Below are positions 1-8,900 of a DNA stretch of 11,880 nucleotides, in pieces. The notes below the pieces were generated by a model. That model ran no database searches and was not told where the DNA came from. It saw nothing but the letters and a program-made list of their open reading frames with translations. A program made the position numbers and the translations under genes. The stretch lies in the NCBI GenBank assembly GCA_947305045.1, contig CAMZCW010000056.1, positions 1 to 11,880 of the forward strand, read 5' to 3'. The stretch's first letter is position 1. Every line of letters starts with the position of its first letter. The DNA is from an uncultured Bacteroidales bacterium. Lineage in GTDB: Bacteria; Bacteroidota; Bacteroidia; Bacteroidales; UBA932.

Positions 1-677
1 GACCCTTCGGGATGCAATTTCTGTTCACTGATGCCCCACAGAAGACCGCTCTCGGGATTACCGGGCTCCACAAACGGGTCCACGCCATCAGGGAACTGGT
101 GCAGGTGCCTCACATGCACTCCGTTCCAGGTTTCCCCGTATGTGGCATTGTCTTCACGGCCTACGTGGTATTCCACGCCAGCGGCTGCCATCAAATCTCC
201 CTCATAAGAACAATCGATGAACCAGGGGGCCTTGAAGGAAAGGGTATCTTTACCACAAGCTACCCGAATGGCACGAATCGTCGTGCCCTCTTTGCGGGCA
301 TCGACCAGATGATATCCCCTGATGGCCGTTATACGGGGATGCGCCAGATACCCATTCAGGATCTCCGCTGCGGCGGAAGGTTCAAACACCCAGTTCTCCA
401 GGTTGCCATAATGGGCGCCTAATCTGCGGTAGAACTGCAAGGCAAGGCCCTTTACAACCTGCTTGTTGCCGATATCCGTTTGCCCCAGGCCACCGGTGGT
501 CAGGCCGCCAAAGCGGACCGTGGGTTCAATTACCACCACGTCCAGCCCCATCTGGGCAGCGCTGTATGCCGCCATGATGCCCGATGCCGACCCGCCATAG
601 ACGCAGACATCGTACTTAGGCGTACAAGAAGCGAATGCCAGCGCAGCCGCTGCCATATAACACAATAGGCTTCTCAT
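1..677 (-). CDS. Exported FAD-dependent oxidoreductase (N-terminal part, cut by left window edge)
   Basis: This entry is my own translation of the minus strand; about 225 codons are open from the ATG at 677 to the window edge, and the C-terminus is missing. The start lies 2 nt after the stop of the upstream glycosidase gene. Residues 1-18 form a signal peptide (MRSLLCYMAAAALAFASC) ending in a lipobox-like F-A-S-C, so it may be a lipoprotein with Cys18. No twin-arginine motif is present. Residues 23-51 are a Rossmann FAD-binding fold: beta strand DVCVY, the glycine turn GGSASG (28-33), then VVVIE with Glu51 placed to bind the ADP ribose. FGGLTTGGLGQTD follows, and further on come WFIDCSYEGDLMAAAGVEY and GREDNATYGE, all typical of the FAD_oxidored-type flavoproteins often found in Bacteroidetes carbohydrate loci. 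The substrate is unknown. It probably acts on a sugar or a modified product released by the neighbouring enzyme; this is inferred from position only. If it is a lipoprotein, the residues after Cys18 (T-P-K-Y-D) lack the acidic export signal, suggesting the periplasmic side. Confidence 0.88.
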   Translation of the reverse strand, partial: MRSLLCYMAAAALAFASCTPKYDVCVYGGSASGIMAAYSAAQMGLDVVVIEPTVRFGGLTTGGLGQTDIGNKQVVKGLALQFYRRLGAHYGNLENWVFEPSAAAEILNGYLAHPRITAIRGYHLVDARKEGTTIRAIRVACGKDTLSFKAPWFIDCSYEGDLMAAAGVEYHVGREDNATYGETWNGVHVRHLHQFPDGVDPFVEPGNPESGLLWGISEQKLHPEG

Positions 678-679
678 AA

Positions 680-2056
680 TCAAAACTCTATGCAGACAAG
701 CGCATTGGGGTACAGCGTCATCTTTATTTTCCCGTCTTCTACCGGGAAAGGATAGGCTGTATTTTTATGCAGATGGTCCGACAACAAACAAATCGGGTCC
801 GACGCCCCCTCGGGGATAGTCACATACACCGTTTTCCGCTCAAAAACACGGGGATCTTCGTTGAAGCGAACCAGCATCAGGCGCAGTTTTCCCTGTGCGT
901 TTTTGGCCGCTACCGCATAGATATCCGCTTCCTCACAGGAGACCTTTACCTGCCTTCCATACTGTGCCAGCCGGTTCCAGAACCAGAAAGCATAGTATGT
1001 GGGCATTTCTTCGTCGGTCTGCCGATTGATGGAGCCATTGTAGGTTGTGGGACGGAAATCATAATAGGTTAGGATATCCGTACAGGCCACATCCTGCATG
1101 TGGCACATCACTGCGGCCGTATAAGCAGCGCCAACAATGCTCTGGCGCACTCTCTTGCTATGTTCCACCCCCTCGGGTGTCCAGTCATAGTTGTAATTCC
1201 ACTCATCCAGGATGGTAGGAACATCCTGCATCCCATAGCGGTCCAACAGTTCGCGGACGCGGATGCCTTCATCGGAGAGTCTTTCCGGGGTACGCGAATA
1301 ACGATGCCAGGTAAAGAAATCCACCCGTACACCCCGTTTCTGCATTTCCTGCAGGAAGGGTTCGTTCCACTCAAATTCAGCATTGGCGGGACCGCCGATG
1401 AGAATGTCCGGATGGGTTTTCCTAAGATACTTGAACGTAATTTCAAACAGGTCATAGTACTGGGCCATGGTGCCTCCCCAGGAATGGGGCTTTACCTCAT
1501 AGCGCCACCGGCCGTCTTCCAGCTTGCGCTGGTCCATATCGGGTTCGTTCCAGATTTCCCACATCTTGATATTATAGTGGAAGCCATCCGCCCAGCCATC
1601 GTTGTAGTGCCGAACGATGTGCTCGCAAATCCGGGCCCACTTCTTAAAGTCCTTAGGAGGCCACGCGCCATACTTTTTAATGGTACCCGGTTCGTGACCG
1701 GTATTCTTGAGCCTGTAAATGATTTGCGTACCACCGGAGAGAATGCGCTGGATGTACTGGTCGGAAATGGTGAAGTCGTAGTTCTCCGCCTTATTCTCGT
1801 CGGCATCGAAGTTGGGGAAAATATGCATTACTTCTATGCAGTGCTGCGTAGAATTCCCCACATCATGCAGACGGGCATAAGGGATGCCCGCGGCCTTATA
1901 GAGAAACTGCTGGGCGGCGGTGGGGCCAGCCCCCATGCCGTTCATAGGGCCGATGGGTCTCAATTCTTCCTGAGGATGAATCTCTACCGAAGCCTGGCCA
2001 TACAACGTAATCGTTGCCAAAAGGCCGGCAAAGATGCCTGACAGTCTTTTCATCAT
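680..2056 (-). CDS. Secreted clan GH-A glycoside hydrolase, GH39-like
   Basis: This is a 458-residue exported glycosidase, probably a retaining beta-glycosidase with a TIM barrel. A Sec signal peptide covers about residues 1-22 (MKRLSGIFAGLLATITLYG, no lipobox Cys), so it is probably periplasmic or secreted. The acid/base candidate is Glu171 in WEIWNEPD and the nucleophile candidate is Glu285 in ILDEWNY. FFTWHRY (247-253) gives the usual active-site His/Tyr strand. The 114-residue spacing of the two Glu and the WNEP/DEWN context match GH39 (beta-xylosidase/iduronidase type) better than other GH-A families, but GH39 assignment is inference. Residues from about 375 to the end look like the small C-terminal beta-sandwich common in GH39. 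The first ATG (2056) overlaps the stop of the preceding gene as ATGA, and a second ATG directly follows (2053), so the start is MMKR or MKR. Translation is probably coupled to the upstream lipoprotein gene. The downstream flavoprotein gene starts 2 nt after its stop. The sugar specificity cannot be told from sequence alone. Confidence 0.88.
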   Translation of the reverse strand: MMKRLSGIFAGLLATITLYGQASVEIHPQEELRPIGPMNGMGAGPTAAQQFLYKAAGIPYARLHDVGNSTQHCIEVMHIFPNFDADENKAENYDFTISDQYIQRILSGGTQIIYRLKNTGHEPGTIKKYGAWPPKDFKKWARICEHIVRHYNDGWADGFHYNIKMWEIWNEPDMDQRKLEDGRWRYEVKPHSWGGTMAQYYDLFEITFKYLRKTHPDILIGGPANAEFEWNEPFLQEMQKRGVRVDFFTWHRYSRTPERLSDEGIRVRELLDRYGMQDVPTILDEWNYNYDWTPEGVEHSKRVRQSIVGAAYTAAVMCHMQDVACTDILTYYDFRPTTYNGSINRQTDEEMPTYYAFWFWNRLAQYGRQVKVSCEEADIYAVAAKNAQGKLRLMLVRFNEDPRVFERKTVYVTIPEGASDPICLLSDHLHKNTAYPFPVEDGKIKMTLYPNALVCIEF

Positions 2057-4287
2057 TTCGTGTATCTAATTGAAAAGTAATTAAGTGCGTTATATCTTAC
2101 GCTGGAAATAGCGCCTCCTTCATAGCTGTCGGCCGTTCCGGCCACCTTGTCTGCGGGGACAAGGCGCACATAGGCTTTTTCTACAGACTTTACGCTTTCC
2201 GGAAGATTGACCATCAGATATTTGGCGCCCGGCAGCTGATAAGCTTTCTTGGAGGCCGCCTGTACAAAATCCGGCACCGTATAAGTATCCAGTACGGACC
2301 ACGCTGTCCCATCCTGGGAGAACGCCACCTTCCAGTGACGGGGTGCACCGGGACCGTTGATGGCATTCAGGGTGCCAAACACCACGCTCACCGGTCCCTG
2401 AGCTGCGGAAAGTCCCTGCGTGGAGAATTCGGCACACCACCACTGGCTGGTGCTCCAGCCACTGGCAGTCCATGCCGCGCCGTTGGACTGCGACCAGTCA
2501 CTGCCGGAATAGATAACACCTATCGTCGGAACCGAAGGATACACCCTCCAGTGGGCGCTCCGTCCCAGAGCATCCACCACGCCGTTGCCATTGGAAGGAG
2601 CGGAAATCACCCCGCCATAGGTATAAGGTCCCAGGTGGGTAAAGTCGTTGCAGAGTCCCAACTTGACTTTGGCACCGGTCGATTTGACGCAATACAGTTT
2701 TGCAGGCATGTCAAGCGGGTGTTCATTCAAGGGATAGGTGGGAAACAGTTCGTCGGTCTCCGGATTGTAGTTCTTCACCAGGTTCACGCCCAGGGAATCG
2801 CAATAAGCCCACTCGTAAAGTACCTCGGAGAGGCGGTCTTCAAAAGACGCGGAGATGGCAATATCGGCCTTTTCCATGGGCCTTATCTGCCAGGGGGAGA
2901 ACGTACCCAGGTCGGAGATATAATCCGGCATGGCGCCGGCGGCCCGCAGCTCTTCTTCGCGCGCTGCGTTCCATTCAAAATTGTCGCAGGTTTCATGGAC
3001 CAGGACACCGGTAACGCTGCCACGTCCCCTCGGCATTACTTCACCGTCCCTGGACCAGGGGGCATCAATATTCACCATCAGGGGAATCTGTGCGCCGGCG
3101 GCATCCCTTAGCAACATGGGATACGCCGTCATCACGCTGACATAACGGATGTCGATGGGCATATAAGGCCCTTTTCTCACCGGAATCTCCACATTGGGGA
3201 TGGTGACATAGGTATATAAGTCCCCTGCCTGGATATCGGCAATTTCAATCGCCCTCGGGGCCGGGGCCACACCGGACTCGGAAGAGACGATGGCCGAATG
3301 GGGCACCTCCTTCAGGGAATACCGTAAGGGGCTGCTTTCGCGCACAAGCGTAAGCCCGTAAGTATCGATAACGATATGCGACCAGCGGCGAAGGAGGCCC
3401 TTGCAACTTTCCAAGAACTCCACTTTTATGCCCTCCTGGCCGTCCGGATCCTGGAGATGCACCATCCGGGCTTTGTAATCCAGGTCAGGAATATCTACGG
3501 AGATAATCCGGTTCTCCGCTCCGTTCTTACTCGCAGGATCGTTTACCACCACACCCTCCAGCAGGTAGTGCTCGTCCAGGGTAATGGCGCCGTCATGGTC
3601 CAGCAGGGCCTTGAAATCGGCCATGGTACCGGCTATTACCGCCGTACCCTGGCAGAATTGGGTGACGAGGACAACGGCACTTCCCCCTTCATACGCAATA
3701 TCAATCCGGGCGTGCCGCAGAAGCGTCGCGCTGAGGTTGGCCGCCACGGAAAAACGGATGAAATTCCCTTCCAGACGGATATGGCTTATCCAGGAGAGTT
3801 CTTCATCCTGCTCATAGGTAACCCTGCAGGACAAGTCGGAATTCTTCAAAAGGGTATTCACCCGCACGCCGCATTCTCCGCCATCGTATTCCACACTCAC
3901 ACCCTGTTGGACCAGCTCAAAACCGCCCTGTAGCAGGCCGCTCTGGCGAATGGTAAGCAGGGCTGTATTGTTCCCGCGATGCAGGACGACCTCCGCCTTA
4001 CGAGGAACGCTCCGGTTGATATCTACCGTAAAGGAAACCGTCGCGTCCCCGTTGAGCTGCAACGTGCGTTCTGCCGAAGACTTAAAATGAAGCCAGTGTG
4101 CTTCCATGGGAATGGAGACGGTAAAATCCCCGTTGGAGAGCACCTTTGTTCCGCACTCTCCCCCTTCATACCCCATGCTGATTTCCTGCTCTACCGGCCC
4201 CAGCTCATAGATGGATGCATCGTCAGAAAGCCGCGTGCAGCCCAACGCTGCCAAAGCGAAATATAGAATATAACTAACCTTTCTCAT
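2053..4287 (-). CDS. Surface lipoprotein: two BACON-like domains, DUF5689-like region, C-terminal jelly-roll-like domain
   Basis: Two starts are possible: ATG at 4299 (748 residues, overlapping the susD-like stop) or ATG at 4287 (744 residues, 1 nt after that stop). I prefer 4287, because MRKVSYILYFALAALGC is then a compact lipoprotein signal. Residue numbers below use the longer form. Cys21 is the lipidation site. Two tandem BACON-like beta-sandwich repeats follow at about 35-121 and 125-216, each opening with Y-E/D-GGECG (44-50 and 138-144) and ending in a QSG- or QFCQG-type strand. Residues about 222-435 resemble the DUF5689 family of Bacteroidetes lipoproteins (TMADFKALLD start, LEGVVV strand, VHLQDPDGQEGIKVEF). 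Residues 436-580 are unassigned. Residues about 580-748 look like a jelly-roll, with RHWKVAFSQDGTAWSVLDTY typical of such sandwiches. The role is probably ligand capture next to SusC/SusD, the usual job of the lipoprotein encoded just after susD. The DUF5689 and jelly-roll calls are by eye. Confidence 0.85.
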   Translation of the reverse strand: MRKVSYILYFALAALGCTRLSDDASIYELGPVEQEISMGYEGGECGTKVLSNGDFTVSIPMEAHWLHFKSSAERTLQLNGDATVSFTVDINRSVPRKAEVVLHRGNNTALLTIRQSGLLQGGFELVQQGVSVEYDGGECGVRVNTLLKNSDLSCRVTYEQDEELSWISHIRLEGNFIRFSVAANLSATLLRHARIDIAYEGGSAVVLVTQFCQGTAVIAGTMADFKALLDHDGAITLDEHYLLEGVVVNDPASKNGAENRIISVDIPDLDYKARMVHLQDPDGQEGIKVEFLESCKGLLRRWSHIVIDTYGLTLVRESSPLRYSLKEVPHSAIVSSESGVAPAPRAIEIADIQAGDLYTYVTIPNVEIPVRKGPYMPIDIRYVSVMTAYPMLLRDAAGAQIPLMVNIDAPWSRDGEVMPRGRGSVTGVLVHETCDNFEWNAAREEELRAAGAMPDYISDLGTFSPWQIRPMEKADIAISASFEDRLSEVLYEWAYCDSLGVNLVKNYNPETDELFPTYPLNEHPLDMPAKLYCVKSTGAKVKLGLCNDFTHLGPYTYGGVISAPSNGNGVVDALGRSAHWRVYPSVPTIGVIYSGSDWSQSNGAAWTASGWSTSQWWCAEFSTQGLSAAQGPVSVVFGTLNAINGPGAPRHWKVAFSQDGTAWSVLDTYTVPDFVQAASKKAYQLPGAKYLMVNLPESVKSVEKAYVRLVPADKVAGTADSYEGGAISSVRYNALNYFSIRYTK
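3652..4197 (-). repeat. Tandem BACON-like domain repeat inside the lipoprotein gene
   Basis: This is a protein-level duplication of roughly 90 residues. Unit 1 covers about 3937-4197 and unit 2 about 3652-3927. The best conserved part is the opening strand, YEGGECGTKV versus YDGGECGVRV, which also remains visible in the DNA at about 4150-4175 and 3869-3893. The rest has diverged strongly, so this is an old domain duplication and not a recent repeat. Boundaries are approximate. Confidence 0.6.
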
Positions 4288-4288
4288 A

Positions 4289-5992
4289 CTACTGGGCATA
4301 TTCTGAATTGTCTAACGCACCGCCGCTGTAACTCACCTGATCGGCCGGGATGGGCCAATAACGGTGGCAGGGGCGGATGTTGTTCTGAAGATACTTGCTG
4401 TCGTTGTAGGCTTTGGTCCGTTCATACCAAATCCCCCAGCGTACCAAATCGAACTTTCTGGTGAACTCACCAAAGAGTTCCTTCGCTCTTTCCCGGCGGA
4501 TTTCTTCCATCAGTGCATCTGCGCTGCTCATCATACCGGCAAAGGTAAGCGGAGCCAGGCCGGCCCGGGTCCTTGTTATGTTCAGATACTTGCACGCCTG
4601 GTTTCCGTCACCCAGTTGGGCAAGCGCCTCTGCTTTCATCAGAAGGGCATCGGCAAAGCGGAAGAAACGGTAATTGTTGGAATCCTTGTTGTTATACATG
4701 TCCGGACACCAGAATTTGTTTCCAAGCCAGGGACGCGAAGTAGTACCTCCACGAGAAGAGCCGCCAAAGAAGAAAAACAGGACCTGGCGGTCTTCCCTTT
4801 CGGCATCTTCGGCCTTATAGCCCGACCACCGCCAGGCAAGGTTGCCGGAACTGCCGCGAGGAGCCTCTGCCCCGCCCGAATATTCTCCGGAACGCAGGTC
4901 CTCGGAGGCATACGGAAGCAGTTTCTGATAATAATAGCCCGTGGGACGAGCAGCAGCGCTGGTTCTGGCAAAACCACCCAGTTCCGGGATGACGATACCA
5001 TCATAATAGTCGGAGCCCGATTGCGCTCCTGTGTCTTCACCGGCATCAGGATCCTCCTCGGGATCAATCTCCGAGGGTTCCAGGGTGATGGTACGCCTGG
5101 TGGGCATGGTAACCGGAGCAATGGCGCCACTCACCTGCAAGCCGTAAGAATCCACCTGATTCCCAATTTCCCAAATAGACTCCGGAATGTACTTCCGGGT
5201 GAACGGGATGTCCGTCAACGGATAGTCCCGGCCAAAAGTCTCCGGAGCATCGGCATATTTGCCGTAGATGCCTTCCAGGGCTTGTATAAACACCAGAGCC
5301 TGCTCCCAGTCCTGGTTCCATAGGGCGCACTTTGCCCCCACCATCAGTCCCACTGCCGCCCCGACACGGTACCCGTCGGCATCGTAGGTACGCTGCATGG
5401 GCAGCGCTTTCTTCTCCAAAATCCAGCGCTTCATCCACACCATACAGGAATCGCGCGTTACCGACGCCGGCATTCTGGGAAGGGATGCGATGCGGGAACG
5501 ATTCTCCTCTGTCACTTTTTCAGTGTAAAACGGCACATCGCCGAAGGAACTTGTAAGCACATACAGATACATCGCCCGAAGAACCTCAGCCTCGGCTTCC
5601 AGCGGTGCCGTCTCCTCGGCCTTCACAAAGCCCATCTCCACGGCGCTGTGCATATCGCTAAGGATGGAATTGGTGTACATCAGGCCCTGATAGCCATTCT
5701 TCCAGATGGTAGTGGCCACGCTGGGGCGGGCCGGAGACACATCACAGTTGGCGTCATAGGCCGTGCTGGAGGACAGGTACATCAGGTCGGTATCGGCCTC
5801 GGTCATAAGCCAGAATCCGCGGGCGGACAGGATGTTTCTCAAAGGGGTGTAACACCCCGTAACGCCGCTTTTTATCTGAGCGACGGAACGATAATAGGTT
5901 TCCGACGTGGCGGCACTGCGCATGTCTTCCTTCAAGCAGGAACTAAGCAGCGGCACCAGGGTGCACAGCGTAAGGATAATCTTCTTTGTCAT
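4289..5992 (-). CDS. SusD/RagB-family nutrient-binding lipoprotein
   Basis: This is a 567-residue surface lipoprotein that caps the SusC-type transporter and binds the imported ligand. The lipobox is LLSSC with Cys19, followed by L-K-E-D, which fits the acidic surface-export signal of Bacteroidetes lipoproteins. Family hallmarks are the N-terminal helix with VTGCYTPLRN (44-53), AEVLRAMYLYVLTSSFGDVPF (135-155), the helical repeat FRFADALLMKAEALAQLGD (444-462), YLNITRTRAGL, ERAKELFGEFTRKFDLVRWG (501-520), and the C-terminal YWPIPADQV followed by LDNSEYAQ. The length is in the normal range for the family. A strongly acidic segment at about residues 305-332 (EPSEIDPEEDPDAGEDTG and onward) looks like an inserted loop. 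An FFFFGGSSRGG run sits at 406-416. The gene starts 6 nt after the susC-like stop, which is the standard paired order. The ligand is unknown. Confidence 0.95.
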   Translation of the reverse strand: MTKKIILTLCTLVPLLSSCLKEDMRSAATSETYYRSVAQIKSGVTGCYTPLRNILSARGFWLMTEADTDLMYLSSSTAYDANCDVSPARPSVATTIWKNGYQGLMYTNSILSDMHSAVEMGFVKAEETAPLEAEAEVLRAMYLYVLTSSFGDVPFYTEKVTEENRSRIASLPRMPASVTRDSCMVWMKRWILEKKALPMQRTYDADGYRVGAAVGLMVGAKCALWNQDWEQALVFIQALEGIYGKYADAPETFGRDYPLTDIPFTRKYIPESIWEIGNQVDSYGLQVSGAIAPVTMPTRRTITLEPSEIDPEEDPDAGEDTGAQSGSDYYDGIVIPELGGFARTSAAARPTGYYYQKLLPYASEDLRSGEYSGGAEAPRGSSGNLAWRWSGYKAEDAEREDRQVLFFFFGGSSRGGTTSRPWLGNKFWCPDMYNNKDSNNYRFFRFADALLMKAEALAQLGDGNQACKYLNITRTRAGLAPLTFAGMMSSADALMEEIRRERAKELFGEFTRKFDLVRWGIWYERTKAYNDSKYLQNNIRPCHRYWPIPADQVSYSGGALDNSEYAQ

Positions 5993-5998
5993 GACCCG

Positions 5999-8900
5999 TC
6001 AGAATTTCAAGTTAATGTTGACCGCCCAGGTCCTGGGACGCGGAAAGGAGCCGTTGTCCAGCCTGTACACGGAAGAAGAGGTGTTGACGTCGGGATCGAA
6101 GCCGGGATAGGTCTTCCACAGGAGCAGGTTCTCGCCCACAAGCCCAACCGAGAAGGTCTTGATGTACTTCTTCGTCTTTTTCCCCAGCGGAATATCGTAG
6201 TCCAGGGACAGGGATTTGAGGCGTACATAGGATGCATCGTAAACGTGGCGGGAAGAAGCCTGTGCATCGTCAAAACCAGCCTTTACGATATTGGAAGCAG
6301 GGTTCTTCTCCGTCCACGCATCCTTCATGTAGCGATACTTGTTATACGAAGAAGTTCCGGAGCCCAGCCATAACTCACCGATATTGTATATGCTTCCGCC
6401 GGCGGACCACGTGATATAGACACCCAGGTTCAAGCGCTTCCAAAGTTTGAAATCGTTCTGGAAGCCACCGTATACCAGGGCATCGGAAGTACCCAGATAA
6501 ACCATGTCGTTCTGGTCCAGAAGGCCATCGTGGTTCATATCGGCATACTTGGGATGACCAAGACCGCTCCCCTGTGTGCCCGGTTTTACCTGCGACACAT
6601 ACGCGTGAGTGACCTCGTTACGGTCAATCTCGTCCTGCGTATGCCATACGCCTTCGTACTTGTATCCCCACAGCGCATTCACGGGATAGCCTTCGCGATA
6701 TCCGTACATGTACTGAGTGGTATTCCGGGGATTCGTATAAGTAGGTACCACCTCCGATTCGGAGCCCACACCCGTGACAATCTGGCTGTTGTGGGTGACG
6801 GTAAGGGTGGTGGACCACTCAAAATTGCGTCTCTTTATGTTCTTGGTGGTAAGCGTAATCTCTATGCCCTGGTTGCGGGTGGAGCCCGCATTGGCATAAT
6901 AGGTATTATACCCCGTTGTCTGCGCGTTCCTTACGCTCAGTAAAAGGTCCCTGGTCCAGGAAACATACGCATCCACTTCCAGCCGCACCCGGTTCTGCCA
7001 GGCGGCAAAGTCCAGTCCGGCATTCAAGGCCGATGTGGTCTCCCAGGTCAGGTTCGAGTTCTGCAGTTTAGTGGGATAGAACCCGGTTTCACGGTCATTG
7101 CCATAGAGCCAGTTGCCCACAGAAGAGCTCAGCGAAGCAAGAGACATATAAGGGGCGATGGCATCATTTCCGCTCCGTCCGGCACTCAGGCGGACAGAAA
7201 GGTCGTTGAGCCAGGTGGATTTTGCAAACCAGGATTCATTCATGACCGACCAGCGCAGGGCGGCAGCCGGGAAGAAGCCCCATTTTTTGTCGTTGGCGAA
7301 ATTGGAGGCTCCATCGCCACGGGCCGTTACCGTCACGTAATAGCGCTTGCGGTAATTGAAGTTTACGCGGCCAAATGCAGACAGCTTGGTAATCCGGTTC
7401 CAGGAAGAAGTTGGCGTAAAGTTGGCCGGCGCATTCAGGCCGGACATGTTGTACCACAGCTGGGAGTCGTCCAGGTAACCCGCGCCGGAGTAGTTTTCAC
7501 TGGATACCGTGGTGCGTTCAAAGGTGAAACCGCCCAAGGCTTCCAGTTCCCATTTGCGGCGGGTACGCTTGTAGTTGATTGTCAGTTCGGCCAGATACTT
7601 GTCCTTGTCATAATGCGTCCGGCGCGCCGTTCCACCCGTATCGTTCGCCTTGGCTACGGCAAGCGAAGAAGGTGAATAATAACCGCCGTCGCTACGGGAG
7701 GAAGTGCGTGAGGCACGGGCTTCGGCCCACAGGCGCGGAGTGATGTCATACCGGAGGTTGGCCGCCAGCAATAACTGCTCTGTCTTGGTCTGGCTGGTCA
7801 CATTGCGGGCCACCAGATACGGACTGTTGAAAGGGAGACCGCCGTAAGACTCACCATCGCCGAACTTGTTCCACGTGTCTTCCTTGTCCAGCATGGGAGA
7901 AAGGAAGATGGCGGCCGATGTGCTGGTCCCGGAAATGGAGGCCACCGGATTGTCTTTATCGGTGAGGATGAAGTTCACATTCACACCCCAAGTCAGGCGC
8001 TGCTTGATTTTGCTGCTCACCTTCACTGCACCGGTGTACTTGCGCAGACCGGAGCCCACCAGAACGGAAGGCGTGTTGTTAAAGCCCAGCGAAGTGGTCC
8101 AACTGGTGCCGCCGTTGATGCCATGAAGGTTTAGGTGGTAATTCTGGTAAAAAGCCGTCTGGGAAAGGGCTTTCACCCAGTCGGTCCCGGTATTCCGGTA
8201 TGCTTCCGTATCCGGATACGGAATGCGGCTGCTGCCCAGGTTCTCCGCAACCAGGTTTCTCCACTGTGCATATTCCTCCGCATTCATCAAGTCCTGGCTG
8301 CCGGCAATCCGGGATACGCCCATGGTCGCTTTGAAACGGGCGGCAAATACACCGGATTTCTTATTGGGGGTCTGGGTAGTCACCAGGATAACGCCGTTAG
8401 CGCCCCGGGAGCCATAGATAGCCGTTGAAGACACATCCTTGAGCAGGGAAATGCTCACAATATCGGAGGGGTTCAGGTCCGAGAGACTCTCCACCGCATC
8501 CACAATCCCGTCCACCACAATCAGCGGTTCGTTTCCGGCCGATATGGAGCGGCTTCCGCGAACGCGGATGGCCCCGGCCTCACCTACCTCACCGGTTCCG
8601 GAGGAGAACTCCGCGCCGGCAATCTTGCCCTGCAGCGCCTGGGAAACGGAGGACACAGGGGCATTTTCCAGCTGCTCCATCTCCACTACGGCTACACTTC
8701 CGGTCAGGTCCCCTTTCTTGGAAGTGCCATAGCCAATCACCACGGTCGCTTCCAGTACCTCATTGTCCATTTTGAGGACGACATCTATCTTATTTCGGCC
8801 GTCAACCACCTCAACAGACGATTTGAAGCCCATGCAGGAAAATTCCAAAAACGCCTGCAGAGGCACTTGTATGCTGTATTTTCCCTCTGCATCCGTCATC

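Noticed and set aside
12..422. Plus-strand open frame at the left edge
   Set aside because: The minus strand here is an open frame with a signal peptide and a Rossmann FAD motif, so the plus-strand frame is a shadow.
1100..2041. Long plus-strand open frame (313 codons) opposite the glycosidase
   Set aside because: It mirrors the GH gene, has no recognisable domain or plausible start context, and the minus-strand protein has clear catalytic motifs and a signal peptide.
4364..5323. Plus-strand open frame (319 codons) opposite the susD-like gene
   Set aside because: The opposite strand encodes a full SusD-family protein with all hallmarks; the plus-strand product has none.
5993..5998. Possible promoter or attenuator between susC-like and susD-like genes
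   Set aside because: The gap is only 6 nt and has no room for a regulatory element; the same holds for all other junctions.
6507..6545. Dockerin/EF-hand-like loop in the SusC-like protein as a sign of a cellulosome
   Set aside because: A single DxNxDG loop near the C-terminal barrel is common in SusC proteins and does not indicate a dockerin.
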